Shown here: positions 52,775-64,000 of the stretch, piece after piece
Position numbering within the stretch: the first letter of the stretch is position 1
How the letters are laid out: each line of letters starts with the position of its first letter
From: Spisula solida
Lineage: Eukaryota; Mollusca; Bivalvia; Venerida; Mactridae
Direction: 5' to 3'
Assembly: GCA_947247005.1 (NCBI GenBank)
Contig: OX365953.1
Location: 8,747,001-8,811,000, forward strand
DNA: 64,000 nucleotides
The notes under the pieces: model-generated
What the model was told of the DNA's origin: nothing
The model's database searches: none
What the model saw: the letters and a program-made list of their open reading frames with translations, nothing else
Translations under genes and position numbers: made by a program

Positions 52775-53026
52775 GCCCCGATCTCCCGAAACATCTCAAA
52801 TTGAGATAAATCTCAGCTCAAATTGTGTCAATTGTCTTTTGAGTACATTTCTAAGCGAGATCAGACTAAAATTGGTATCACCAAAATGAAAACATTGTAT
52901 AGAGCATTATATCAGCAACATTTCAAGTGCTCAAACTTGAGATTTGTCTTAAACTCAGATTCTTATTTGAGCAAAATCTCAATTTGAGGTGAGATTTCTC
53001 CTTAAGATGCTTCGGGAGATCGGGGC
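52775..53026. mobile_element. 252-bp MITE with 22-bp terminal inverted repeats
   Basis: The left end gccccgatctcccgaaacat and the right end are reverse complements at 21 of 22 positions. Subterminal Leu-independent repeats of ctcaaattgag type occur near both ends. Unit A at the same place (around 41100) reads aacaacagaaatacac without the element, so it inserted after the A/B duplication. No ORF. The core aagcatcttaag is shared with 28272-28538. Confidence 0.85.
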
Positions 53027-54381
53027 ATGAAATAGACACTCCATGGAAATTGACGCGTTGTTTCAAGAACTGTTATTACCGGAGTCTAGTGAATCACGAT
53101 GCTAGATATCCAGCATAGTCTGTTACAACCAAAGCTATTGTTATTACTCTGTATATAGTGCAATATTTTGCAATTATTTGTATTATTGGTAATGAAATTC
53201 TGGTGTCAATTTATGTATTCCATTGCTTGTTGTGTTTTGTATTTAAACCATTTTGTTATTGTACGAGTATGGTTATTTGTTACTTTGTTACACAATTTGT
53301 TGAATGCAAATTGGAATTTACTAGTTTTATATAAACAGTAGTATGTAATGTTAAGCACGTGTATAGTGCATTCAGTCATGCTTTTACAGACAATATCTCT
53401 CAAGAAATGTTTTGCATTGTTATATTAATAAACGTTAAGTATTTATAATACGCAGTGTAAGAATTTGTTAGAAGATGGTTAACTTTGAAAAATAAGTTTA
53501 GTTTGGCAACTTGAGAGTTTTGTAACAGGTCGGAGAAAAACTGTTCTTCATTAAGCAGAGACTATTTCTTTAGAACAATATCAGTTGCCCTAAGTATAAT
53601 TTATTTTTTAATATCTTTCACTACTAATATTTGAACATTTTTGTAACATTGTTCATTTCAAAAAATGATTCAAACATTACGGAACTCAGCATGTATTCAA
53701 ATTCTTTCTTTCTAGAATCTAGATGCTTGAAACGTGATGAGTTGAAACGTTTTCTGTTGTAAAATACGTAATGTAGAAAATGCGTTATTTAATTCACATA
53801 CATTGTAATTATTGTGTTTCGCATTCTGAAAAATAGATTACGACTTATTGGCAATGTGTAATATTATCTTTGACATGCATCATATGCGTTTGAAATCAGT
53901 CAAGTACTTGCATTGTTGAAGAGTTGTAAATGATTTTGAAATCGGATTAATGTAGTTTATGTCAAAAAGTGGGAATGTCATGTCATATACATGTATTTGT
54001 ATTGTGATTGTTAAAGCTAAAAAATATCATTCAACAGATAAAATAAAACTATATCAGAATAAAAATGTGTTTGTGTACTATCCCCTTTAAGTGGACGAAT
54101 CCATATAAACAACGAGCAATCAAAAGTATAATTATGGAATGTTGAACTTTTAAAGATTCAGTTTGAAGAAAGCTATGTTCGAGCTGAGGACATATAACCA
54201 TGGTTCTATTCTCATGAAAGCTCCCATGAGACCAAACACAAATTCTCGGCAGACCAAACCCACAATCCCGAACTACCAGACACCAGTATCACAAAAACGA
54301 ATCATTTGTTTCAAGTACACTGCAGTAAAATTTGAAATTCGTCTTGAGATCACACTCTGATTTTAGCAAAAAGATTATATT

Positions 54382-54425
54382 AAGTCAGACAGGGAAGGCA
54401 GCACTCAACTCAACCAGCAGAGACA
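54382..54425 (+). repeat. Fragment of the dispersed 52-bp-family repeat
   Basis: aagtcagacagggaaggcag followed by cactcaactcaaccagcag, i.e. the lead sequence seen at 6688, truncated after about 44 bases. Confidence 0.65.
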
Positions 54426-55835
54426 CTATTGTGCATGCAACTTGATTATATTATAAATTATGCAATTTAACCCTTGAGTTTCAATTTAAGATGATTCGGA
54501 AGATACCGGTGTCGATGCTTGTCTATGGCTACGATGGTCCAGTCAGTTCAAACTTCTGAAGTCATATAAAAATTAATTAAGCACAATCATGTATATCAAT
54601 TCTGGTTTGAAAGTTATCAAATGTAATCAATTACTGATAGAAATCATGAGTAATCCAAAGTAATTGTAATCAGACAATATGAAAGTATATGTAATGTAAT
54701 AAATTACTGGTCTATGTTATCAGCCCCGAATCTGTACAGGACTATCATTTTATGACGAGTAACAGATATACACGTATGTATGTATAAAGATGTAACTGAA
54801 CTACGTTGTAATAGTTTGATCAAAAATAATATAAACATACAAAAGTACGTTTCTTTTTATATGTTTTGTGTGGAAATTTCTGAAATGACATTTTTTATTA
54901 AATTACCTTCTTAATAGGAAAAGACAGGTAGTTCTCACCATACGCCGTATTGCCGTTTGTACTAGTGTCAACTAGAAAATATTTCTACCAACGAAAATGT
55001 TCGACTTTACTTGAACCATTGATTGTAAACATTGTTATATATTTTCTAACATATCTATAACGTCATTCTATTATAATACGTTGTTTTAGGAATGGTTTGA
55101 ACAATAATTCATAACTACAACGAAGTAGTTAATGTATAAACAATTCAGGACCTGGTTCGAGCAATTTATTTTTGGCTTAAAATTACCCTGTGCACGATAT
55201 TTTCTGTTTACAGAAATTTAACTGATCAAATGTTTCTCTTGAAATGCTACATTTGTTTCATTAGCTACTTACGACGATATTGACATAGTATTTTCTCACT
55301 GTATGTTAAGCCCAATTAATTTGTTGAGCGGTGTTTAAGTAACTTTGATTCTAGACCAGTCTATGTAAATATCGATATTGTATTTCGTTCATAAAATTCG
55401 GTCAAGATTTTAGAAATGTATTGATTCAACCAAAATGGCTTTTTGAATCAAAGAGGAAGGATTGCAATTAAGCAATAGATATATTGTTGGCGTAATCGGA
55501 GGCTACGACAGCTGCGTTTAAACATCGTCATGTCGCATGCATCTCCGTTTAATACTTCGGCATTGATCCCAGCGCAATACTCACCTGATACATTGCGCAC
55601 TTAGGATTTTAAGATGCTGCAACTAAATATCCCTATAACCGGGGATTCTCATAGACGTTATATACATACACGCAACCACTTTTCTAATTGGTAACTTTGT
55701 TCAATCCCGAAATACGTTTTAGTGTGATCACATTATTTGATGGCGAAATGCAAAATTGATCGCGTGACTGACCATTTTTACTTTGGCACATGATTTTGAT
55801 TTTCAATGATTTAAGTGTTAGGTTTTTTGTGCAAA

Positions 55836-55940
55836 ATGCCACCAAACATTATGATCACAGTTAAACGTATTTGGAGTTTGAAAAATGACGAATTAGAAAA
55901 GTGGTTAAGTGAAGAGGATATATCACGAGTTGCCAATTAA
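55836..55940 (+). CDS. 34-residue ORF, doubtful
   Basis: ATG to TAA, ending in LKNDELEKWLSEEDISRVAN. The amphipathic charged stretch resembles the first helix of a SAP-type domain, but it is far too short for a call. It could be the remnant of a transposon or gene. Mentioned because the composition is more protein-like than the surrounding frames. Confidence 0.15.
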   Translation: MPPNIMITVKRIWSLKNDELEKWLSEEDISRVAN

Positions 55941-56586
55941 TAAAAAACTTCTATTAAAAGAGTTTTGGAAATTTTATTAAGCGAGCCCTTGACAACGTGT
56001 ATTAAATTCTTATTATCATATGACTCTAATAATACGAAAAAGAGAATCGTTCTGTTGGAAAAACTACTCCGATAAATATATAAACGTCATTGACCGCATA
56101 AATGACGTCATTTAGGACACGCTATGCTAATGAAGTATAAGACTTTATTATATTGTACACATGTTATGTAACAAGGATTCTGATTGGCTTAGACGGCCTG
56201 CACGAGAGGTATATATATTTTAATATACACCTCCCGAAACCGAGGCTGGGGTGGATATAACTTTTTTATGACGTGAAGTCATTTTCTGCGACATAGCGTT
56301 CCAATATAACGTTATTTCCCTATTATTTGGCTTACAGCTGCTCATACATATTTATAGGCTCTAATCTAGCCCTTAATGATAAATGCCGTTAATAAATACG
56401 TGAAAACTCGCTAATACATATACAGAAGAAGAACATTGTTAGCTAGAACATTTGAAGAGTCGTCTTTTGTTTCTATTACATACACTTTCCTGAAGAGAGA
56501 CTGGTGTAACAGTTGTTATAATTTAAAAAGAGTCCATATGTTTTATTTTCTTGAATTACGGCATAGTATACAATATAACAGTTGTC

Positions 56587-56712
56587 GACTTATGTTTCGA
56601 TAAATATGATGTTTAGTTGACCTTCGAAAAGTGATACTGACCTCTGACTTCGTCATCGGTCAATATCACTTTTTCAGGTCAACTAAACATCATATTCACC
56701 TCAACATAAGTC
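56587..56712. mobile_element. 126-bp foldback element
   Basis: 20-base perfect inner arms (56604-56623 and 56676-56695, atatgatgtttagttgacct). Outer gacttatgtt/aacataagtc arms extend to 56587 and 56712. The centre also pairs partly (aaagtgata/tatcacttt, gacc/ggtc), so nearly the whole element folds. Confidence 0.85.
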
Positions 56713-57000
56713 AATAACAGTATAATATAACTAGCAATGTATTGTCACGATTAAAGGCCAAATCGCGCAGTGGAATACAACGCAACAGATTACATTTTCC
56801 GTAGTATACATGTCTGGCGTGTTATATGCCGAACATATGCCAACTTCAATGACGTCACGACGTAAACAATTGCCTTTTTATGAATGGGCGTCGCGTTATA
56901 TGCCGAAAATATGCCGACGTTCATGAAGTCAATGTATACACATCAAACGCATTTTCGCGCGTAAAAGCACGTTTTTCACTTTTGAAGGTATATAATAAAA

Positions 57001-57162
57001 GGAATATAACTGCAGTGGTGTTGAACCGTCAAGCCGTATTACCTCTCGTTGCTTGCGCCATACCACATACCGCCATCACCTAGCGGTCTCGTGAGATACG
57101 GCATTACACAAGCAACTCGAGGTAATACGACCAAACGGATCAACACACTGCAGTGATATTCC
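57001..57162. mobile_element. 162-bp foldback element
   Basis: The arms at 57001-57061 and about 57100-57162 pair with interruptions: ggaatat, actgcagt, gtgttga, cgtattacctc and gttgcttg are each found inverted on the other side. A small accgc/gcggt hairpin lies at the centre (57069-57087). It is less AT-rich than its surroundings. Confidence 0.8.
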
Positions 57163-58912
57163 GTATATACGCACTCGTTTAGTCTGTCTTTACATACCCT
57201 ATGTTTAATTAAAGGAGACAACTCTTCAGTCTACTCTTTTTTCTTGACATTAATCCCCTTTGCACCCTCAAACAAAGGAGATAATCAAGCCCAAAATAAA
57301 ATCTAGCTAAAATTGAAAATGAAATTATGATAATTGATTGAAAAAAATATATTATCTTGTCGGGTAGCCAGACAAGTACTCGTTATACTAACCCGTAAAC
57401 AACCAAAGACATGTGATACAAGCCAGGTTTATTTACTTTAGTATCCTTGAAGGTCTTCTGCATTAAACAATCGTCAGCTTCTATACATTTTATTAGAATC
57501 TATAAATTTTTGCTGCAACCACATTTTGTCCCAGTTTAAATTGAATTTCTGTAACAATTAAATACCGGCGCAGACGCAAGGTCACATAATGTGATATATG
57601 AGGTTAGATAACAATATTGTAAATTACACAAATAAAAAAGATTATGTAAACCATTCACGTTTTATAATGTATAATATATCAGTTAAAACTACTTTCGTCC
57701 CACGTGAATTCCTCTATAACATGTAAATTTGATTAACTATAGGAATTGTTGATTATTTTCCTCTACATTAAACTTGCGTTTCAAAGTACAATTGTCTGCT
57801 ACAGTACCCTTCTGGTGTGTTTGTCTTGGAAAAGTGTGTCTCATAACGCAGACAAATCAGTTTTATATTTCAGTTTTATGTTATATTGTAACGTTTGCTA
57901 ATAATAGAATATCGTGCTTCGTTGATATGACGAGGGTTCGTAGCTTCCAATATCACGCGTGCACTGAACTCATTATTTATTATTATTTATATTACCATAT
58001 TTATATAGCACTTTTATCATGTAATGACACGTTCAAAAGTGCTGTACACTCACATTTAAGACATGGTTAAGACAATTTGAAACAGATAAATGCATGCAAA
58101 CGTAACAACAAATGTATATTTACATTGTATAAAGTTTAAAGTTAAAGGATACAATATGAATTTGCAGCAGACAATTTGTAATTAAAACTATCATAAGCAT
58201 TGAATGTTTCAAATCCGATTGGCATTACCCCACCAGCCGATATTATATGTTATGCATTAAAGTTAGTAATGAGTCAACACATCTCACTGAAAACCAACAA
58301 TCACTCTTTTACGACGAGATTATGCACCACATATATAACATAAGACACTGTTTACTAATGTATTAGTGTTTCAAGAACAGCGTCACATACCACTGCTTCG
58401 CGAAACCGTCTCCAAAGGTATAAATGTACTGAGCCGAGTCTTTAAACTCTAAAAGTCTTACATAGACACTAAATATCGATATTATGTTTAATATCAAATA
58501 TAATTTTCTTGTCATATTTCATTACCAGACAATAAGACAAAATGAAACAGAATTTTTGCACTTTGAATGCTGCGACTATATGTATTAAGTACGATCTGCG
58601 GAAACGCTTTACGTCGTACAATCAATCAATTAGTGTCGGTTATGTTACAATCATAACACCGTAAAATTCACTAGATCAAACAGAACGCAGAATTCAGTTT
58701 CATGTTTAAATTTCAGTCATATAAAATGTGATGCCTTCATGCATCGTAGAACATTTCATTTTGTTTGCTCAAATCGATTTCACGGTGCTGTTGTATAAAC
58801 AGGCAAGACGAAACAGGTTATGGATGAATTCATTGATCTCGATTTTGACCGATTCCATTATCATTTATGAAGTAGTTATAAGAAGAATATCCCACAGCAT
58901 CAGTGTGGTCAC

Positions 58913-59206
58913 GTGACCATAATGAACAATGTCGACCACATTGACGTCATTTCCCCAGATTATTCAGGTAATTTGTTGACGATATCACACAGTGGAGGAA
59001 ATTACCAGTGCGAAGTTTTTATTTCGATTCTAAATACGATAATATCCCGTACTATTTTACTGCGCGCTTTAAATTTTTACCCATTTGACATTGAACATAA
59101 TTCCACGCTGAAATTGAGTGGCGTATTAGCTGGTACAACTACCTCCCTCGTTAATGAAAACGACCTTCGTTATTTTCTGAAGGAAATAACACATTTTAAA
59201 CATTGA
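58913..59206 (+). CDS. 97-codon ORF, no recognised domain
   Basis: ATG to TGA. The first part (to about 58980) is homologous to non-coding sequence of units A and B. The later part is specific to unit C, which argues against an old gene. The residue composition is mixed and not obviously low-complexity, but no motif, signal or membrane segment stands out. Most likely a chance ORF. Confidence 0.15.
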   Translation: MTIMNNVDHIDVISPDYSGNLLTISHSGGNYQCEVFISILNTIISRTILLRALNFYPFDIEHNSTLKLSGVLAGTTTSLVNENDLRYFLKEITHFKH

Positions 59207-60029
59207 AACAATTTTAATACCATGAGTATAGGGTATCTATTTCATGAAATGAAAACTATAAATGAATTGATTAAGTTTTAATGAAACATAGTTTAGAGAG
59301 TATATTGGAGTTTCTAAAAAAGATGCGTCATAGCTGTAATACTGGATACTCGTGCAACTTGTCTGGTCTTCGCGACACGTTGAAGTTTTTACTATAAAGT
59401 TTACGTTCATTCATTCATAAATATGTCACGTGATACGGGGCGTAACTAGTAGCAGCCAATTTAATAGGTATGTTTTATTGCGGTAATAATACATGCCCTG
59501 CTTTGCTCTATGCGTATATGGATTAATCCGCAGATCGTGTTAGAATGAGCGTTTAAACATAGGTGAAGAACATGACAGGTAAAAGTTTAAATCTAAACAG
59601 AGTCCTGGGAAGCGCATAATTTAGCTGTAATTAAAGGAAAATGTTCGTTTTTCTGCATTGTCCTTCAACAATGATATTTTTTGGTGCTGCTTGTCAAGAA
59701 ATAAGGAAAGCTCAGTGGAAATGACCACAGTGTGGTTTGGAAATAAACATTTCGCTGCTTAAATTTGTTCACTTCAAGTGCATCGCATAAATATTTACAG
59801 AATAGTCATTGAAAACATACCGTCGTCCTAAATCGATTTCCACTTTTACTTTTGTTTTCGTGCGAAGTAGGGGGCTATATCCGGTGTACGGTGTCCCCCC
59901 GTGGTTTATGTAACGGCATGAAAAATATTGAACAACAACGTATTAAAATCGATAAATCGAGAGTCAAAATATGGGCCTAATATTCAACGGCGCAGAGGTA
60001 AAAAAAATTGTGCTGTTAAATACGATTTA

Positions 60030-60360
60030 TGTTTCCTTCAGTTTATCTGTTTATTTGCTTTTATTTATCATCGCCACCGAAAATTCATATGGGCGAGGCC
60101 CCCACAACAGTTTAGTCACTTTAGTTCTTGGGAGACAGTGCATGATACAGAAGATGCCCAAGTTCCAGAAGCATCCCTGGTTCTTTTACACGGGCCCTCG
60201 CTTAACGTCTCGTCCGAAATACTGTTTGTAATTTTAGTTATGTTAGGTGGGAAAAACTGAAAAGCATTTCTGTTTTTGACATGGCTGGAGTAGGGATCGA
60301 CCCACAACCTTCAGATCAGCAGTCAGTAGCCCTTACCACTAGACAACTTGTCAACCTCCT
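60030..60360 (-). mobile_element. tRNA-derived SINE
   Basis: The minus strand starts with a tRNA-like head. An A-box-like ttgtctagtggtaagggc (60331-60347) is followed by a B-box gggtcgatccc (60293-60303). The anticodon stem does not pair properly, so it is not a tRNA gene. About 80 bases on, the body contains ggacgagacgttaagcgagg (60190-60212), a kind of central segment I associate with invertebrate SINEs. The 3' side becomes A-rich (gataaataaaagcaaataaa). The limits are approximate. Confidence 0.6.
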
Positions 60361-61547
60361 TTACGTTTGCCGGATGGATACCATCCTACAATTGAATACG
60401 CTTATCATACTACAATCGTATTATTCAAAGACCCAGGGTACTGTTTTATTAATTTAAATTCTTTATAAATTATTTTTCTACAACTATAGAGTGTGGTTAA
60501 TGGAGCTGCAATACAAGTATTGATTCAATTAAGGGCCTCCTACAAACCATGTCCGTCCCAAATGTGCAGTCGGTAAAGAATTATAAAGAATTAAAATTTG
60601 AACGTAAGTTTACGAATTCCTTAAGTGCTTTGATAAAACAGTACCCAGATGTAGTAATATTATAATGTATTGATATTGAAATTGAACAAACAAACACATA
60701 TTCATCTATGTTTGCCTCAAGTTTATTGGATGGCGGTATAGGCCTTGCTTAATTCCTTAATGATTCGATATTAATATCATACTATCATTCAAAGACCCAG
60801 AGGCATCAATTGTTTATTCATTGCCTGTTGAAACGTACGACAAGTCGTCGCTTAATACTGTTATAATATTATACATCAATCATTGATCAAGAACAAACAG
60901 TCGGTTCTGAAGAAGCCGTTGTAAAAATGAAACAAATTCCAAGGAGACATTTTTTATTGCTCTTTAATTAGAAACTATTGGAAATAATGCATTGTAATGT
61001 CATTAATGCTTGAATAGTAAAAAAAATGAATGTTGAAATTTATTGTAAAAGTAATGAATGTTCATGTCATGATTGTGTCCTAAAAACCAATGTGTCATCT
61101 CTACGTCCGTTATTATGATAACATTAAAAAATTAGATTTTTTTAAAAGTTGTACATGTATGATTGTGGTTAATGAAAATAATGAATGTTTATGTCTACGT
61201 TGTATTCTGCAATTTATGAGAAATTCGTTAGAATTTTATACTTACTTACTGACGTCATTGAACATGACATTACGGACAATATATTATTACGTATACATGT
61301 CTTATTTCTGTAGCGTAAACTAACATTGTTATATCGCTAGTTTAAATGAGTCGTAAATACAGAATCGATATTTTGAGAAAACAAGAACAACTGTCTGAAA
61401 ACTAGTATTTACTTACGGAAAAAAAGCTTTTTCAACTTCGGTTTGGTTAACATGACCATTTCCAATTTCCATGAAAGTAGAATTATAAGAAGCGCCTCGT
61501 GATGCAGATTTCGAATATGCATGTGACTAGCAATAACATAATATTAA

Positions 61548-61800
61548 GGCAGACAGGGGATGCAGCACTCGACTTAACCAGCCGAGCACAGAAAACATTA
61601 AAAACATACAAGGAACAGTGTTCAACTGAACCTACTGAGCACATAAACCATTAAAAATATACAAGGTGCAGTGCCCAACTGAACCAACCGAGCACAGAAA
61701 ACATTAAAACATACAAGCACAGTGTCCAACTTAACCAGTCGGGCACAGAAAACATTTAAAACATTCAATCCACAGTACCCAACTGACCCAACCGAGCAAG
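61548..61800 (+). repeat. Minisatellite of the dispersed 52-bp family, about 4.3 copies
   Basis: A lead of ggcagacagggga and gcagcactcgacttaac precedes units at 61576-61628, 61629-61681, 61682-61732 and 61733-61785, plus a partial unit to 61800. The period is 51-53 bp with about 10-20 percent change between units. This is the longest array of the family in the window. Confidence 0.9.
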
Positions 61801-62780
61801 AAGCATGCTTGAAGTGAGCGCGATATCGAGAGTGGTCAGCCGTCGTCGGCTTTCTATTACATAAATGTTTGGTTAGGTAGAAAAGTTCCGTCATACAAAA
61901 CTTTTAGTTCGATCTGTGCTTTTCCAAACTTTACATACAAAGTAACAATATATTTTGATACCATTACCCCATGCCAACCCATAGTTTACAGTCCCAGACT
62001 ATATTGATCCTTTAACACTCTAACAAAAACATTACACCATATATACACGAGATTTAAGTGCATTGTGAAATGAGATGAGCTTCTGCACGAAAGGGTTTAT
62101 ATTTTTCTACTGAGTTGATTTGATATTGTCACGCAACAATTACATAATTCAGAAGTTTGAAGAATTATCCGAACCGTAAATAGATATTTCCAAAGGACCT
62201 TGAACATCTGAGGAATTAGTCTAGTTTTATAGTCATTTCTTCAATACTTATCGGAGATTTGCTATTTTAAGCCGTTTTAAGGCATCGTTGATCAATTAAA
62301 CGAATTCTTTGAACAGACTGATTTAATGTACGGAAATAAACGACGGAGAAAACACTAGTGACATAAATCAGGGTTTTAATGCTCAGTACAAGTCAATTAG
62401 ATGATCATAGCTACTACTTCAATGGGTCTTATAAAGTAATGAGCAGATCGTTAAACATGAATGGGAATGAACCGCGCTTTTACTGCCGAGTCTGCAGAAC
62501 TTCGACAATTAATTATTGCTGATTCATGCAAATGATGCGGTACAATTGCACGCGTTACCAAATTAAGTGTATTCACTTAAATGTTTTATTAAGACAGTTT
62601 CCAAAGTGTGTTGTCTCTATTAATAGATCCGATCGTTCTGCTGGTTGTGTAAGCTACCATTTTTATTTATATCGACCATAAGCAAAAGCGCAGCAAACTA
62701 ATCACAAGGACGTTGCTATGTAATGTTCTGACTCCAAAAGCTTTATTTTGATACGTCCAAGAACGACCAAGATTTATATA

Positions 62781-64000
62781 CTGTAAACTCATTATTTATC
62801 GCGGGAGTTCAGGTTACATTGAATTCGTTGTCGAACTCGTCCACGATATCTAATGCCCACGATTTCTCTAAATCCTTAATACATAACATGGTTATGTCCT
62901 TCCGTGTTTTGTAATACACGAAGTTGAATAGCCAGAAAATGTGTGGTTTTGCAGTAGGTTGGGAATAGAATGAAAGCCAGCATTGTAATGCTCCATTCAG
63001 GTATATACTAAGCAAAACTTCTAACCAAACACTTAGGTTCTTGATTAATACATTTAGTATTAGCGATAGGAATTTTCTTAAACTTGGTCGAAAGTATCAA
63101 CAATATGTCGGAACGCAGTGGTCAAAATTGCATTGAATTATTCTATTTGCATCATAAAAACCTTAATGTAGTTACACAACCAATCAAAATAAAATTCATA
63201 AAATTAATACATACACTTAGCGGCTTTGTATACGCCACACTAATGAAAACAATATTACTTTTTTATCTATGAATATTTTTGAAAGACATTTTGTGTGTGT
63301 GATATTGACTGTCTATAAATTGTCACCCGACATGTTTCTATCTGAATGCAGTACAGTGTGCATTGAACCATGAAACGGCAGAAAAAAAACGAAAAATGTA
63401 CTAGGAATTGACTGAGGCAAACGATTTTTTATTGGGTTAATTGTAATTTTTTATCGATCGACATATTTAAATAACACAACGTAACCATAAACATGGTGGT
63501 CGTTGGCTTTAAAAGTTGTTGTAAGCCTTTTTTTTGTAGATTACCTTACTTTTTATAATGGAGGGGAGGTAACCCATTCAGTAATAAACCGAGTGTGGAA
63601 GAAACTTGCGAATTTCTTTAGCATACTGACTCTCAAAGATAATGGTTCTTAAATCATGTTCCTAAATCCTCTTCTAAGATTGATTTTGTTTTCGTTTGAT
63701 CCAGGGACAGCACTGAAAGACTGGACTGTGACTGTAAATTGAAATTATTCATATAACTGGTATATTTATTACACTGAATGGAGAAAAAACACACTTTTAA
63801 CATGTGTGCTAATAACCAAAGGGATTCGACCCGATAAAAATATCTTTCACATCTATACTATGAATACATAAGACAGGGGTCTTTCTTTATGACTGTCCCT
63901 CATATACCCAACTCAACATTATGTCCAATATTTTAAACAAGCCGAATACAATCATTTAATTTGTACTGCACACTTCAAGACAATATAATATTATACATAA
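62781..64000. other. Right-hand end of the window, nothing recognised
   Basis: AT-rich sequence. Short frames such as 62809-63015 (minus) and 63084-63272 (plus) show no domains or conservation. Similarity to units A and B, if any, is too weak to follow by eye. Confidence 0.4.

Larger units (their letters stand above)
43806..54812 (+). repeat. Second tandem array, unit B
   Basis: The longest of the three units because of several insertions, listed separately, relative to unit A: 45825-46075, 46852-48594, about 51905-52715, and 52775-53026. Its first 70 bases (tttgatcgag and on) are shared with unit C but not A. Apart from the ORF at 52175-52387, no gene-like sequence was recognised. Confidence 0.85.
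55640..57430. other. Unit-C-specific segment of about 1.8 kb
   Basis: Units A and B have only about 480 bases between the matching flanks. Contains two foldbacks (56587-56712 and 57001-57162) and a partial direct repeat of ttatatgccgaa-type sequence at about 56817 and 56890. A 34-codon ORF sits at 55836-55940. No confirmed gene. Confidence 0.55.
54813..62780 (+). repeat. Second tandem array, unit C (most diverged)
   Basis: Collinear blocks include 54813-55300, 57430-57800, 58690-58980, 60690-61080 and 61960-62780 against units A and B. Long unmatched stretches lie between them. The right limit is approximate, since similarity fades beyond about 62780. It has no recognised gene. Confidence 0.75.

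Noticed and set aside
60116..60307. Minus-strand ORF of 63 codons and overlapping plus-strand ORFs (59928-60260)
   Set aside because: They lie within the SINE and its tail and only reflect its base composition.
61548..61800. CRISPR array
   Set aside because: Units are contiguous 51-53-bp tandem repeats without unique spacers, in eukaryotic DNA.

Overview
This is an AT-rich animal nuclear DNA window dominated by repeats, with only one convincing complete protein-coding gene. Nothing in it looks prokaryotic: there are no operons, ribosome-binding sites or CRISPR arrays. Several things point to an invertebrate, most likely a mollusc or other lophotrochozoan, though this is an inference. They are the very low GC, the many short inverted-repeat elements, a tRNA-headed SINE, decayed LINE fragments, and an intronless rhodopsin-family GPCR of GPR161-like type.

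Layout. Positions 1-29850 are a tandem segmental duplication. A unit of about 12.5 kb (423-12912) is repeated at 13824-26504 with few differences. A more diverged, partial third unit runs from 26509 to 29850 and is broken by a 1.8 kb insertion. Units 1 and 2 are separated by a 903-bp element (12917-13819) that starts GGAGGT, ends ACCTCC and is flanked by TTAA on both sides. The same element lies before unit 1, cut by the window edge. Between units 2 and 3 there is instead a single intact TTAA, which is an empty site. This is the signature of a non-autonomous piggyBac-type element.

Positions 29851-34582 hold the single-copy island. A 112-bp foldback at 30046-30157 precedes the GPCR coding sequence at 31412-32701, whose start is preceded by two short overlapping upstream ORFs.

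Positions 34583 to about 62780 are a second, older tandem array of three related units: A (34583-42645), B (43806-54812) and C (54813-about 62780). The units differ mainly by insertions, so each serves as an empty-site control for the others. The A/B junction carries a large foldback element (42763-43594) whose core is a GTTAGG-type minisatellite that reverses orientation in the middle. Unit B carries a 1.74-kb insertion ending in a near-perfect 161-bp palindrome, a 252-bp MITE, a GC-rich 250-bp insertion with a target-site duplication, and an insertion with a short ORF containing a Cys-Cys/Cys-Cys-His motif. Unit C carries two more foldbacks, a tRNA-derived SINE and a 52-bp minisatellite. The last 1.2 kb shows nothing recognisable.

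Functionally, the only gene that can be named is the GPCR. The rest records repeated segmental duplication and mobile-element insertion on both sides of it. No multi-gene system was found. The most notable observations are the empty-site pair for the TTAA element, the orientation-switching foldback, the 161-bp palindrome and the orphan zinc-binding-like ORF.
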